Below, in pieces: positions 36,414-44,277 of a stretch of 64,000 nt of DNA (positions are counted from its first letter, which is position 1; each line of letters opens with the position of its first letter). The DNA is taken from assembly GCF_002127225.1 (NCBI RefSeq), contig NZ_NFUR01000006.1:62001-126000 (forward strand), given 5' to 3'. This stretch comes from Sphingomonas sp. IBVSS2. Its GTDB lineage: Bacteria; Pseudomonadota; Alphaproteobacteria; Sphingomonadales; Sphingomonadaceae. The notes beneath the pieces are model-generated. The model searched no databases. It was given only the letters and a program-made list of their open reading frames with translations, and was not told where the DNA came from. A program made the translations under genes and the position numbers.

Positions 36414-36694
36414 ACCCGCGCTTCCATCGCCGGAGCCTTCGACGCACGCCGCCCATCCGGCGGGCGGCGCACCGAGCGGCGGTTTCCGCGGCACCCGGTA
36501 TTTTTGCGTAGTTGCGCATACTGGAACTCCGTCCAGGATGCAGGCGAAATGGTGCTACTCGGCGCAATGTCCGGACCGCCTGCCTCGTGGTGTTCAGGCG
36601 GCCCTGGGTCATCGCGCGGCTTCGTCGTGTTGAAGCCGATCCGATTTCGCCGGTTTCGCGTTGAAACGAACAGAACAGGGCTGCGTATCTGGCC
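36414..36694. other. Non-coding stretch between mfd and GAF gene
   Basis: 281 bases without a convincing gene. It contains a slightly AT-richer patch (36490-36520, around TATTTTTGCG) that may include the GAF gene promoter. No hairpin terminator with a T-run was seen after mfd. Confidence 0.4.
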
Positions 36695-37264
36695 GTGACC
36701 AATGGGATTGAGGCAGGCGAGACCCTGAACGGGTCCGCTCGTGAGGAGCGAGGCTTGAGGGAGCCGGACAGTTTCGAGCAACGCCGATTGTTGACCGAAG
36801 CGATGGCCCGGTTGTCGCATGCGACCTCGATCGACGAGTTGGTCAACGTGCTGCGGGAATGCGCGCGCACGATTGCGCGGTGCGATGGCGTAACCGTCAT
36901 CCGGCGCGAGGGCGACAGCGTCGCCTATGTCGCGGAGGACGCGATGACCCCGCTCTGGGCCGGCGAGCGTTTCCCGATCGAGAATTGCATATCGGGCCTC
37001 GCCATCCTCGAGGCGCGCCCGATCCATATCCCCGACATCTATGACGATCCGCGCGTTCCCGTGGACGCCTATAGGCCCACCTTCGTACGCAGCATGTCGA
37101 TGTATCCCATCGGGCTGATGGGGCCGAGCATGGCAATGGGCGCCTATTGGGCGGAAGCAGGGCCGATCGATCCGAGCACCAGCGCGCTGCTGGCCAGCCT
37201 GGCGCGCTATGCCGGCGTCACGCTGGGCCGGGTCACCCATGGCAAGGGCGCCGATCCGGCCTGA
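36695..37264 (+). CDS. Stand-alone GAF-domain protein
   Basis: 189 residues from GTG 36695 (weak ribosome-binding context). One GAF domain fills the protein: LLTEAMARLSHATSIDELVNVLRECARTI, CDGVTVIRREGDSVAYVAED, FPIENCISGLAILEARPIHIPDIYDDPRVP, YRPTFVRSMSMYPIGLMGP and a closing helix. There is no kinase, cyclase or DNA-binding output domain, so it may act as a free sensor or as the input half of a split system. It lies 2 bases from the stop of the convergent hypothetical gene. Confidence 0.8.
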   Translation: MTNGIEAGETLNGSAREERGLREPDSFEQRRLLTEAMARLSHATSIDELVNVLRECARTIARCDGVTVIRREGDSVAYVAEDAMTPLWAGERFPIENCISGLAILEARPIHIPDIYDDPRVPVDAYRPTFVRSMSMYPIGLMGPSMAMGAYWAEAGPIDPSTSALLASLARYAGVTLGRVTHGKGADPA

Positions 37265-37266
37265 GG

Positions 37267-37650
37267 TCAATGGACCTGGAGGCTGTCCTCACGTTCCCCT
37301 TCCAGCTCGTCCGCGGAGAATTTCTCGCGCTGCATGCTGAAGCCGCCGTGAACCCAATCCACTTTCCAGTTGCCGCTCGCCTCAGTGCCCCGGTCGTCCA
37401 CGCTGCCTTCGTAGAAGACGGCGTGATTCCAATCGCCGTGATATTGCTTCACGAACTGGATGCGCGCGCCGCTGCGCCGCCCCGCCACCGTGGCGCTGCG
37501 CAGGCCGCCCTGCCCGTCCCGTTCGCTGATGCTGCCCGAGAAGACGCCGCCGGTCTCTTCCAGCAGGGCAATGAAGCCATTGTCCTGCCCATCGACGCTG
37601 CTGACATAGCGGCCGTACCAGACACCGCTCAGGTCGCGCGGGTCGCTCAC
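37267..37650 (-). CDS. Hypothetical protein coupled to GGDEF-EAL gene
   Basis: 127 residues, beta-rich, soluble: LSGVWYGRYVSSVDGQDNGFIALLEETGGVFSGSISERDG... resembles a small calycin-like or lipocalin-like barrel with W-Y-G near the N-terminus. ATG 37650 overlaps the stop of the upstream c-di-GMP gene by four bases (ATGA), so it is translationally coupled to it. Family not recognised; possible ligand-binding partner of the phosphodiesterase. Confidence 0.7.
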   Translation of the reverse strand: MSDPRDLSGVWYGRYVSSVDGQDNGFIALLEETGGVFSGSISERDGQGGLRSATVAGRRSGARIQFVKQYHGDWNHAVFYEGSVDDRGTEASGNWKVDWVHGGFSMQREKFSADELEGEREDSLQVH

Positions 37651-39629
37651 CCCCGGCTCACCAGCTGGGCCAGCGCCGGCACGTCGATCGGGGCCGAGCA
37701 GAGAAATCCCTGGAAATATTGACAGCCTTCCTTGGCAAGCAGATCGAGCTGCTCGGCGGTCTCGACGCCCTCGGCCACCACCGCCAGTCCCAGCGAGCGC
37801 GCCATGTCGATCACGCCCCGCACCACCACCCGGTCGCGGGGCGAACCGGTGATGTCCTGGCTGAGCTTCTTGTCGATCTTGAGATAGTCGAGCGGCAATG
37901 CCTTGAGATAGGCCAGGCTTGAATACCCCGTGCCGAAATCATCGATCGCCACCCGGCACCCTGCCGCCCGCAGCAATGTGAGCAGCCGTGCCGCTTCGCC
38001 CAGGTCCGACATGATGCCGCTTTCGGTGATCTCCACCGTCAGGCGATTGCGGGGGAAGTTGCTCGCATCGATCCGCCCGAGAAGCGCATCGACGAAACTT
38101 GCCCGCGCCACGTCGGCGGCAGTGACGTTGATCGAAAGCCGCAACTTGCTCAGCGACATCGGCCAATTCGCCGCCGCCGCCAGCGCGCGACGCTGGACAT
38201 GGTCGGAGAGCGTCGCGTCGAGCCCTGCCCGTTCCGCGGCCGCGAACAGCGTATCGGCACCCAGCTCGCCGAACTCGGGATGGTTCCAGCGGGCCAGCGC
38301 TTCCACCCCGACGATCTGCCCCGTGGCGATCGAGACCTGGGGCTGGAACAGCACGCCGATCTCGCCGCGTTCCAGCGCACGGTGAAGATTGTCGACGAGC
38401 AGATCGACCGGTGGCGCGCCCTTCTCCAGCGGCACGTCGCCGAGCAGCGCCTCGCTGGTTCGGCGGAGCAGCGCCGCTGCAGTGTCGCCGGCAACACTCT
38501 CCCCGGTCACCAGCCGCGCCCCGAGCGGAGCGATGTCGCCGCCCACCACGAAAGGCCGGGCCAGCGCGTCCTCGAGCCGCGCCACCGCGGCCCCGATCCT
38601 CGCAGCATCGGCATCGTCGCTGGCGGCCAGGAATTCCGATCCGCCGATCCGCGCGACGATCGCGCCCTTGCCCAGCGTCTCGCGCACGACTTCGCCCACG
38701 CGGCGCGAGACGCTGCGCAACAGCTCGTCTCCCACGGCCCGGCCATAGGCGGTGTTCACCGTCTCGAAGCGCGTCAGCCCGATCAGCACGACGCCCACGC
38801 GGCAGCCCTCCGCAAGACGCCGGTCGATCCAGCGGCGCGCGCTGGGCCCGTCGCGCGCGCCGGTGAGCGCGTCGCGCACCGCCGCATTGGCGTCGGGCGC
38901 CACGCCCAGGGCCTCGACCAGCGCATGCAAGCGGTTGGTCTGCGCGTCGTACTGAAGATGCTGCACCACGCGCCCCACCCCGGCCAGGTCATGTGCAAAG
39001 GCAGTGGAAGGCGTGGCCGCATCCAAGCGGCGCAGCGCGCTGCGCGCCAGCGACCGATCCGCCGGATCGAGCCGGGCGAAGAAGGTCCGCGTGCCCGGCG
39101 CCTCGGGCAGGCCCAACAGGCTCGCCAGCGCGGGCGTGAGCTGGAGCGAGCGCATCGCCGGATCGAATCGCCAGCCGAGCGGCTCGGGCGGCCCCTTTTC
39201 CTGCCCGTTCCATCCGGAGAGCCGCTCCACATGCCGCTGGGAGAAGCGGATCGCATGCGCCATCGCCGCCGAGGACATCGGGCTGGACAGGAAGTGCGTG
39301 GCGCCGGCGTCGAAGAAGTGGCGCATGTGCACCGTGTCGCTCTGCGAGACCAGGATCAGCATCGCCGCGCCATGCGCCTCGATCGTCGGCCCCAGCACCC
39401 TGGCCGCGTCCATCCCCTCCGAAAGCGCGCCGCGCGCATCGATCACCGCGACGGCGGCTCCGCTCGACAGGAAGCGCCGCTCGAGCGCATCCGAGCGCCG
39501 CGCGGCCACCACCCGCCAGCCGCCCCCCGCCGCGGCCGCGGCGACTTCGTCGCGCTGGCGAAAGCTGAGGACGAACACCGGGGCCGCATCTGCGTTGGCG
39601 CTTTCGATGACTGTGAAATCTTCGGACAT
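37647..39629 (-). CDS. Receiver-like / degenerate GGDEF / EAL c-di-GMP phosphodiesterase
   Basis: 660 residues, soluble. An N-terminal response-regulator-like fold (residues ~15-130) lacks a clear phosphoacceptor Asp. A PAS-like middle follows. The GGDEF domain is degenerate: IGGSEFLAAS replaces G-G-D-E-F, and the metal-binding region reads IGLTRFETVNTAYG. The EAL domain looks active: GVEALARWNHP, SINVT, EITESGI, DDFGTGYSSLAYLKAL, LKIDKKLSQDI and VVAEGVET are all present. Prediction: hydrolyses c-di-GMP, with the GGDEF domain as a GTP sensor. It is divergent from moaA. Confidence 0.88.
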   Translation of the reverse strand: MSEDFTVIESANADAAPVFVLSFRQRDEVAAAAAGGGWRVVAARRSDALERRFLSSGAAVAVIDARGALSEGMDAARVLGPTIEAHGAAMLILVSQSDTVHMRHFFDAGATHFLSSPMSSAAMAHAIRFSQRHVERLSGWNGQEKGPPEPLGWRFDPAMRSLQLTPALASLLGLPEAPGTRTFFARLDPADRSLARSALRRLDAATPSTAFAHDLAGVGRVVQHLQYDAQTNRLHALVEALGVAPDANAAVRDALTGARDGPSARRWIDRRLAEGCRVGVVLIGLTRFETVNTAYGRAVGDELLRSVSRRVGEVVRETLGKGAIVARIGGSEFLAASDDADAARIGAAVARLEDALARPFVVGGDIAPLGARLVTGESVAGDTAAALLRRTSEALLGDVPLEKGAPPVDLLVDNLHRALERGEIGVLFQPQVSIATGQIVGVEALARWNHPEFGELGADTLFAAAERAGLDATLSDHVQRRALAAAANWPMSLSKLRLSINVTAADVARASFVDALLGRIDASNFPRNRLTVEITESGIMSDLGEAARLLTLLRAAGCRVAIDDFGTGYSSLAYLKALPLDYLKIDKKLSQDITGSPRDRVVVRGVIDMARSLGLAVVAEGVETAEQLDLLAKEGCQYFQGFLCSAPIDVPALAQLVSRG

Positions 39630-39688
39630 TCCACTCTCGATAACGCGAACGCTTGCCCACCGCCATCATCATGCGTAACTCGTCTTGC

Positions 39689-40678
39689 ATGGCAGCCGCG
39701 CCCGCCTTGATCGACGCCCATGGCCGCGCGATCCAGTATTTGCGCATTTCGGTCACGGATCGCTGCGACTTGCGTTGCCGCTATTGCATGTCCGAGCATA
39801 TGCGCTTCCTGCCGCGCGGCGCGCTGCTGCGCCTCGACGAGCTCGCCCTGGTCGCCGACCGTTTCGTCGCGCGCGGCGTGCGCAAGATCCGCCTTACCGG
39901 TGGAGAGCCGCTGGTCCGCGGCGATACGATGGCGCTGGTCCGCCGCATCGCCCGTCATCTCGGCGCGGGTCTCGATGAAATCACCCTCACCACCAACGGC
40001 ACCCGCCTCGCCGAACATGCCGAAGCGCTGCGCGCGGCCGGCATGCGCCGCATCAATGTCAGCCTCGACAGCCGTGATCCCGAGACCTTCCGGCACATCA
40101 CCCGGCATGGCGACTTGTCGAAAGTGCTGGCCGGCATTGCCGCCGCGCAGGCCGCCGGCCTTGCGGTCAAGCTCAACATGGTCGCCTTGAAGGGCCTCAA
40201 CGAGGACGAGATCCCCGTGATGCTCGACTGGGCGGCGACCAGGGGCATGGATCTCACCCTGATCGAAACCATGCCGCTCGGCGAAGTGGACGAGGATCGC
40301 GTCGATCGCTTCCTGCCGCTCACCGGCGTGCTGGCCGCGCTCCGCGCGCGCTTCGAACTGATCCCCGATACGCATCGCACCGGCGGTCCCGCCCGCTATT
40401 GGCGCGTTGCGGGCACCGGCACGCGGCTGGGCCTGATCACCCCGCTCAGCGCCAATTTCTGCGACGGATGCAACCGCGTCCGCCTCGCCAGCGACGGAAA
40501 GCTCTATATGTGCCTCGGCCATGACGAGGGCGTGGACATCAAGGCCGCGCTGCGCGGTGGCGATCTCGACGAAGCGATCGATGCCGCGCTGCGGCGCAAG
40601 CCCGCCCGCCATGATTTCCGCATCGCCGCCGGCGCGGCCCCGGCCACGCGCCGCCACATGAGCGTCACCGGCGGATGA
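39689..40678 (+). CDS. moaA: GTP 3',8-cyclase (radical SAM)
   Basis: First enzyme of molybdenum cofactor synthesis. About 329 residues from ATG 39689; ATG 39671 is equally possible and neither has a good ribosome-binding site. The N-terminal radical-SAM cluster is CDLRCRYC (Cx3Cx2C). RKIRLTGGEPLVRGD and LTTNGTRL follow, RRINVSLDSRDPETFRHIT is conserved, and the C-terminal second [4Fe-4S] site is NFCDGCNRVRLASDGKLYMCLG. It ends in Gly-Gly as MoaA requires. The stop overlaps nadK by four bases. Confidence 0.95.
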   Translation: MAAAPALIDAHGRAIQYLRISVTDRCDLRCRYCMSEHMRFLPRGALLRLDELALVADRFVARGVRKIRLTGGEPLVRGDTMALVRRIARHLGAGLDEITLTTNGTRLAEHAEALRAAGMRRINVSLDSRDPETFRHITRHGDLSKVLAGIAAAQAAGLAVKLNMVALKGLNEDEIPVMLDWAATRGMDLTLIETMPLGEVDEDRVDRFLPLTGVLAALRARFELIPDTHRTGGPARYWRVAGTGTRLGLITPLSANFCDGCNRVRLASDGKLYMCLGHDEGVDIKAALRGGDLDEAIDAALRRKPARHDFRIAAGAAPATRRHMSVTGG

Positions 40679-41445
40679 GCCAGCTCCGCGCGCTCGTCGT
40701 CTCGCCCACCGAACCCGCCCAGCTCGCCGCCGACGAGTTGCGCGAGGCGTATGAATGGGTCCCCCTCGAACAGGCCGAGGCGATCGTTGCCCTGGGCGGC
40801 GACGGCTTCATGCTCCAGACCCTCCACAATCTGCTGGAGAGCCGCCGCAGCGTTCCGGTGTTCGGCATGAATCTCGGCACGGTCGGCTTCCTGATGAACG
40901 ACTGGCGGCACGAACGGCTCGACGAGCGGCTCGCGCGGGCCAAGCCGTTCAAGGTGAGCCCGCTCAGGATGAACGCGATCAATGCCGCCGGCGAGCGCTT
41001 CGAACTGCCGGCGATCAACGAAGTCTCGTTCCTGCGCGAAACGCGCCAGACGGCGAAGCTCGAAGTCACCGTCAACGATCGCGTCGTGCTGCCTGAGCTG
41101 GTGTGCGACGGCCTGCTCGTCGCGACGCCCGCCGGCTCCACCGCGTATAATCTGTCGGTCCAGGGCCCGATCCTGCCGCTCGGCTCGGCGATGCTGGCGA
41201 TGACGCCGATCAGCCCGTTCCGTCCGCGGCGCTGGCGTGGCGCGATCCTGCCCGACAAGGCTCGCATCGCGATTCGCGTGCTGGAGGCGGACAAGCGGCC
41301 GGTGAGCGCCGTGGCGGACCAGCGCGAGGTGCGCGATGTCGCCCGGGTGGAGATAGAGATCGACCACCACCGCGACCTCACGCTGCTCTTCGATCCGGAG
41401 CATGCGCTGGATGATCGGATAACGATGGAACAATTCGTCGCCTGA
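40675..41445 (+). CDS. nadK: NAD kinase
   Basis: Phosphorylates NAD to NADP. 256 residues, short form typical of alphaproteobacteria. The GGDG motif is in IVALGGDGFMLQTLHN (about residue 41), with FGMNLGTVGFLMND, LPAINEVSFLRE, CDGLLVATPAGSTAYNLSVQGPIL and LAMTPISPFRPR. It is coupled to moaA by an ATGA overlap, although the pathways are unrelated. It is followed by a tRNA gene. Confidence 0.95.
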   Translation: MSQLRALVVSPTEPAQLAADELREAYEWVPLEQAEAIVALGGDGFMLQTLHNLLESRRSVPVFGMNLGTVGFLMNDWRHERLDERLARAKPFKVSPLRMNAINAAGERFELPAINEVSFLRETRQTAKLEVTVNDRVVLPELVCDGLLVATPAGSTAYNLSVQGPILPLGSAMLAMTPISPFRPRRWRGAILPDKARIAIRVLEADKRPVSAVADQREVRDVARVEIEIDHHRDLTLLFDPEHALDDRITMEQFVA

Positions 41446-41449
41446 CCCC

Positions 41450-41479
41450 TTGCAATCCGCGAAAACCCGCTGCTATAGG
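41450..41479 (+). promoter_or_regulatory. Probable promoter of tRNA-Asn
   Basis: TTGCAA (41450-41455) and TATAGG (41474-41479) are spaced by 18 bases, or 16 if GCTATA is used. Placed right after nadK, about 40 bases ahead of the mature tRNA. Confidence 0.6.
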
Positions 41480-41518
41480 GCCGCCTCCGCCGCGGTTCGC
41501 CGGGCGGAAACATGGTGA

Positions 41519-41593
41519 TCCCTGATAGCTCAGCGGTAGAGCTCTCGACTGTTAATCGAGCGGCCGTAGGTTCGAATCCTACTCAGGGAGCCA
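41519..41593 (+). tRNA. tRNA-Asn (anticodon GTT)
   Basis: 75 bases including an encoded CCA. The acceptor stem TCCCTGA pairs with TCAGGGA, the D arm is GCTC...GAGC, the anticodon stem CTCGA/TCGAG has loop CTGTTAA with GTT at 41551-41553, and the T arm GTAGG/CCTAC encloses TTCGAAT. The discriminator base is G. All arms pair fully. Confidence 0.97.
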
Positions 41594-41617
41594 TCCTCCA
41601 GCACAGCGCGAGATAAC

Positions 41618-41639
41618 CGAAACCCAGGCTGGGGTTTCG
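41618..41639 (+). terminator. Hairpin after tRNA-Asn
   Basis: CGAAACCC (41618-41625) pairs with GGGTTTCG (41632-41639) around a six-base loop. It is 24 bases beyond the CCA end and probably ends the tRNA transcript. Confidence 0.6.
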
Positions 41640-41929
41640 CTGTTCCCTCCACGCCTTGTGCTGATCTGAAGCGTTCTTTCGCTCTCGATTGGAGTAGAGA
41701 AGCGCTGCTCTGCGAGAAGCTCCCCGCAGTGGCCGCTTGGGAGCAATCTGCCACTTGCGATCTCCCTGCAGGACCGTCCGACGCCGGCGGCCGTGCCGAG
41801 GCCGATCGAAGTCGCCGATTTCAGGGCAAGAACCGGAGTTCGAGCCGACCGGCGCCGGCCTAGTCGGGTGTCGAGGCCATCGAATTCCGTCGATGCACCT
41901 CGCGCAACACTCGACGAGGACTCGTTTCA
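41640..41929. other. Gene-poor stretch after tRNA-Asn
   Basis: About 290 bases with no gene I can support. Short frames on both strands lack ribosome-binding sites, and one only reads the tRNA backwards. Codon-like periodicity is weak, so it may be decayed sequence at the tRNA 3' side. No direct repeat of the tRNA end (att site) was found downstream in the window. Confidence 0.5.
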
Positions 41930-42397
41930 ATGAGCAAGGAAGAAGACAACAAGGCCGTCGTCGGCCGCTGGTTCACCGAATTCTGGGGCAAGGACGTCGA
42001 TCTTGCCGTCGTCGACGAGATCGCCGCGCCCGACATGCTGCTCCAATATTCGCTGCATGCGCCGCGCCGTGGCCGCGACGACATCAAGGCATTCATGACC
42101 GATTTCCGCGCGGCCTTCCCCGATCTCCATTTCTGGGGAACCGCCGATCTGATCGCCGAAGGCGATTATGTCGTCGGCCAATGGCGAGGCGGCGGCACGC
42201 ATAGCGGCCCGGCCTTCGGCGACTTCCTGATCGGCGACCTGCCGGCTGCGACCGGCCGCAAGATGCACTTCACCGGCACCACGGTGCTCAAGGTGCTCGA
42301 CGGCAAGATCGTCGAGGAAATCGGCCTGGACGACGGTGTCGCCGCACTCACCCAGCTCGGCCTGATCGAGGCCGCTGCCGGCGGCGCGGGCGCCTGA
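41930..42397 (+). CDS. SnoaL-like ester cyclase / NTF2-fold protein
   Basis: 155 residues. The NTF2-like cone fold of SnoaL-type proteins is seen in VVGRWFTEFWGKDVDLAVVDEIAAPDMLLQY, RGRDDIKAFMTDFRAAFPDLHFWGTADLIAEGDYVVGQWRGGGTHSG (Asp and His/Arg of the pocket) and GTTVLKVLDGKIVEEIGLDD. No signal peptide. Members cyclise polyketides or act as isomerases and hydrolases; the role here is unknown. A GAGGA lies about 12 bases ahead of ATG 41930. Two hairpins follow the stop. Confidence 0.8.
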   Translation: MSKEEDNKAVVGRWFTEFWGKDVDLAVVDEIAAPDMLLQYSLHAPRRGRDDIKAFMTDFRAAFPDLHFWGTADLIAEGDYVVGQWRGGGTHSGPAFGDFLIGDLPAATGRKMHFTGTTVLKVLDGKIVEEIGLDDGVAALTQLGLIEAAAGGAGA

Positions 42398-42404
42398 GCC
42401 GCCT

Positions 42405-42456
42405 GGCGGGGCATGCCCCCGCCCCCCGGTGGGGCCGCGCATCTCGGTGCGGCCCC
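42405..42456 (+). terminator. Tandem GC hairpins after SnoaL-like gene
   Basis: First stem GGCGGGG / CCCCCGCC (42405-42423) with the centre CATG; second stem GGGGCCGC (42431-42438) / GCGGCCCC (42449-42456) with a 10-base loop. They begin 8 bases after the stop and isolate the SnoaL-like gene from the signalling cluster. Confidence 0.6.
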
Positions 42457-42723
42457 ATTCGGGGTTCTCCATATTCGACGGACGACGAGTGTCAGAACCT
42501 TCCCCGGATACCGACGCGGAACCGGCGAAAGGCAATCTCGCACCCATTCACGGCATCCTCGGCTTGAATGGCCGGGAGATTGGATATCCGATCCTGGCGA
42601 ATGCCGTTCGGAGCATTGGCCCGTGATGGCGAACAGCCAGTTGACGCCTCCGCATCGACGCCGCGAGCCACCCGGCCCGACCGAAACCCCCATGTCATAT
42701 CGAACGCATATGCATCTCTCCCG
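42457..42723. other. Region upstream of ECF sigma gene
   Basis: Together with the hairpins this makes a 326-base gene-free stretch. The sigma-factor frame is open from 42568 but the extra 52 residues do not look like a sigma domain, so it is probably leader. No clear promoter could be picked out. Confidence 0.4.
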
Positions 42724-43239
42724 ATGGCTTCGAGTCCTGCCCATTTGAGTGCGCAACGCATTGGCCTGCTTGAATATGTGGGACGGCAGGTCCACGACTC
42801 GGCGCTGAGCGAGGACATTGTTCAGGAAGCCTATCTCCGGCTGCTGATCTTCGAAGCGAAGCCGGACAATAGCGTAAAGAATGCACCCGCCCTGCTGCGT
42901 CGCATCTCGCTGAATCTGGTCAGGGACCATTTCCGCCGAGCCGGCCGGGCTCCGCTCGTCGAACTGTCCGACGCGATCCCCTGCCCCCAGCCGATGATAG
43001 ATCAGCAATTGGCGCGCAAGCAGCTGATCGAGCTGATCGCGAGCATCCTCAAGACCATGCCCTCCCTCAGGCGGGAAGTCTTCATTCGCCGGCGGGTACG
43101 CGGACAATCGGCGAGCGAGGTGGCCTTGGCCTTGGGCCTTTCCCCCAGCGCCGTGAGCAATCATGTTGCGCGCGCCATATTCGATCTCGATTCGGCGATC
43201 GAGAAGATCGAGAAGAGAGGCGGCCCTGTCCGAGACTAG
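42724..43239 (+). CDS. ECF RNA polymerase sigma factor, FecI type
   Basis: 171 residues from ATG 42724 (42568 possible). Region 2 is in LLEYVGRQVHDSALSEDIVQEAYLRLLIF (-10 recognition, core binding). Region 4 is in MPSLRREVFIRRRVRGQSASEVALALGLSPSAVSNHVARAI (-35 helix-turn-helix). The adjacency to a FecR-type anti-sigma factor and an STN-containing TonB receptor identifies a cell-surface-signalling sigma factor. The product should drive the receptor promoter at 44156-44277, by analogy with FecI. Its 3' end overlaps the fecR frame. Confidence 0.9.
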   Translation: MASSPAHLSAQRIGLLEYVGRQVHDSALSEDIVQEAYLRLLIFEAKPDNSVKNAPALLRRISLNLVRDHFRRAGRAPLVELSDAIPCPQPMIDQQLARKQLIELIASILKTMPSLRREVFIRRRVRGQSASEVALALGLSPSAVSNHVARAIFDLDSAIEKIEKRGGPVRD

Positions 43240-44155
43240 CTCCATAAAATGGGAAGCGGCGCAGTGGATCGAGCGGCGCATGGGCGACGAGGCCTTTGAC
43301 GAGGCTGCCTTCGACGCATGGCTTGCCGGTGACCCGCTTTGCCGATCGACCTATGATGCGATGTGGCGGCGCATCATGGGGTCCGACATGGACGCCGCGC
43401 TGCAAGCCTATGGGCGCGTGGGCGGATCGGGGCATGCCTGGCTGGTCGGCGGCGTGACCGTCCTGCTCGTCATGCTGGGCGGCTACAAGTCACTCCCCCT
43501 GATCGCATTGTACCTCGCCCAGCCGCAGGACTATTCCGTGGTGGACGGCAAAGTGCGCGCAGTCACCCTTGCCGACGGTACGCAGCTGACCCTGGGCGGC
43601 GGTGCGCAGGTCAAGATCCGCTATACGCGCCACGACCGCGTGGTCGAGCTGACCCAAGGCACGCTCTTCGCCAAGGTCGCGCATGACGAGGAGCGCCCCT
43701 TCCGGATCGATACCGGAAACGCGCGTATCGTGGATGTCGGGACCAGCTTCGAGGTCTCGAACAAGCCGGGGAGCATCCGTGTCGCCGTCGCATCCGGCGT
43801 GGTCCGGTTCGGCAGGAACGGATGGTTTGACGCGCCGATCCAGCTCCAGGCCCGGCAGGTGGCCATTCTGGACAAGGCGGGCCTCAACCGGATCGCCGAC
43901 GTGAAGCCGGAGGAAGTTGCTCGCTGGCGCGGCGAGTGGATCGAGTATAGGGGCGCGCCGTTGCGGCAGGTGATCGCCGATCTGCAAAGCCTTTCGCCCC
44001 TGCCCATCGATATTGCCGACAAGGGCCTGGCCGAGAAGCCGGTGAGCGGCCGGATAAGGCTGACCGATCCGGTCGGCCAGCTCGAGAACCTGTCGATCAC
44101 GCACGCATTCCGGGTTCACAAGACAGAGCGCGCATTGACGATATCGAAGAGCTGA
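43163..44155 (+). CDS. FecR-family anti-sigma factor / signal transducer
   Basis: 330 residues if begun at ATG 43163, inside the sigma gene; a CTG at 43226 preceded by AGAGAGG is an alternative. N-terminal DUF4880-like cytoplasmic domain (WEAAQWIERRMGDEAFDEAAFDAWLAGDP), one membrane helix (AWLVGGVTVLLVMLGGY, about residue 95), then a periplasmic FecR domain (VRAVTLADGTQLTLGGGAQV, RVVELTQGTLFAKVAHDEERPF, DVGTSFEVS, VAVASGVVRF) and a C-terminal STN-contacting domain (RGAPLRQVIADLQSLSPLPIDI). It passes receptor occupancy to the sigma factor. Confidence 0.9.
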   Translation: MLRAPYSISIRRSRRSRREAALSETSSIKWEAAQWIERRMGDEAFDEAAFDAWLAGDPLCRSTYDAMWRRIMGSDMDAALQAYGRVGGSGHAWLVGGVTVLLVMLGGYKSLPLIALYLAQPQDYSVVDGKVRAVTLADGTQLTLGGGAQVKIRYTRHDRVVELTQGTLFAKVAHDEERPFRIDTGNARIVDVGTSFEVSNKPGSIRVAVASGVVRFGRNGWFDAPIQLQARQVAILDKAGLNRIADVKPEEVARWRGEWIEYRGAPLRQVIADLQSLSPLPIDIADKGLAEKPVSGRIRLTDPVGQLENLSITHAFRVHKTERALTISKS

Positions 44156-44277
44156 TTGCTCTGAGCTACCCGTGCCAATCGCAACAAAACTGAAGCAAAA
44201 AACTTTGTGAAGTTTCGGCGCGTGCCGCGTCTTTCCCCTGAGGTCGCTCGATCCGAGCCCAAAGGGGGGAATAGATA

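Noticed and set aside
34506..36494. A 662-residue - strand frame
   Set aside because: It is antisense to mfd; composition is that of a reverse-frame shadow.
41530..41754. A 74-residue - strand frame ending in the tRNA
   Set aside because: Its C-terminal part is just the tRNA read backwards, and there is no ribosome-binding site.
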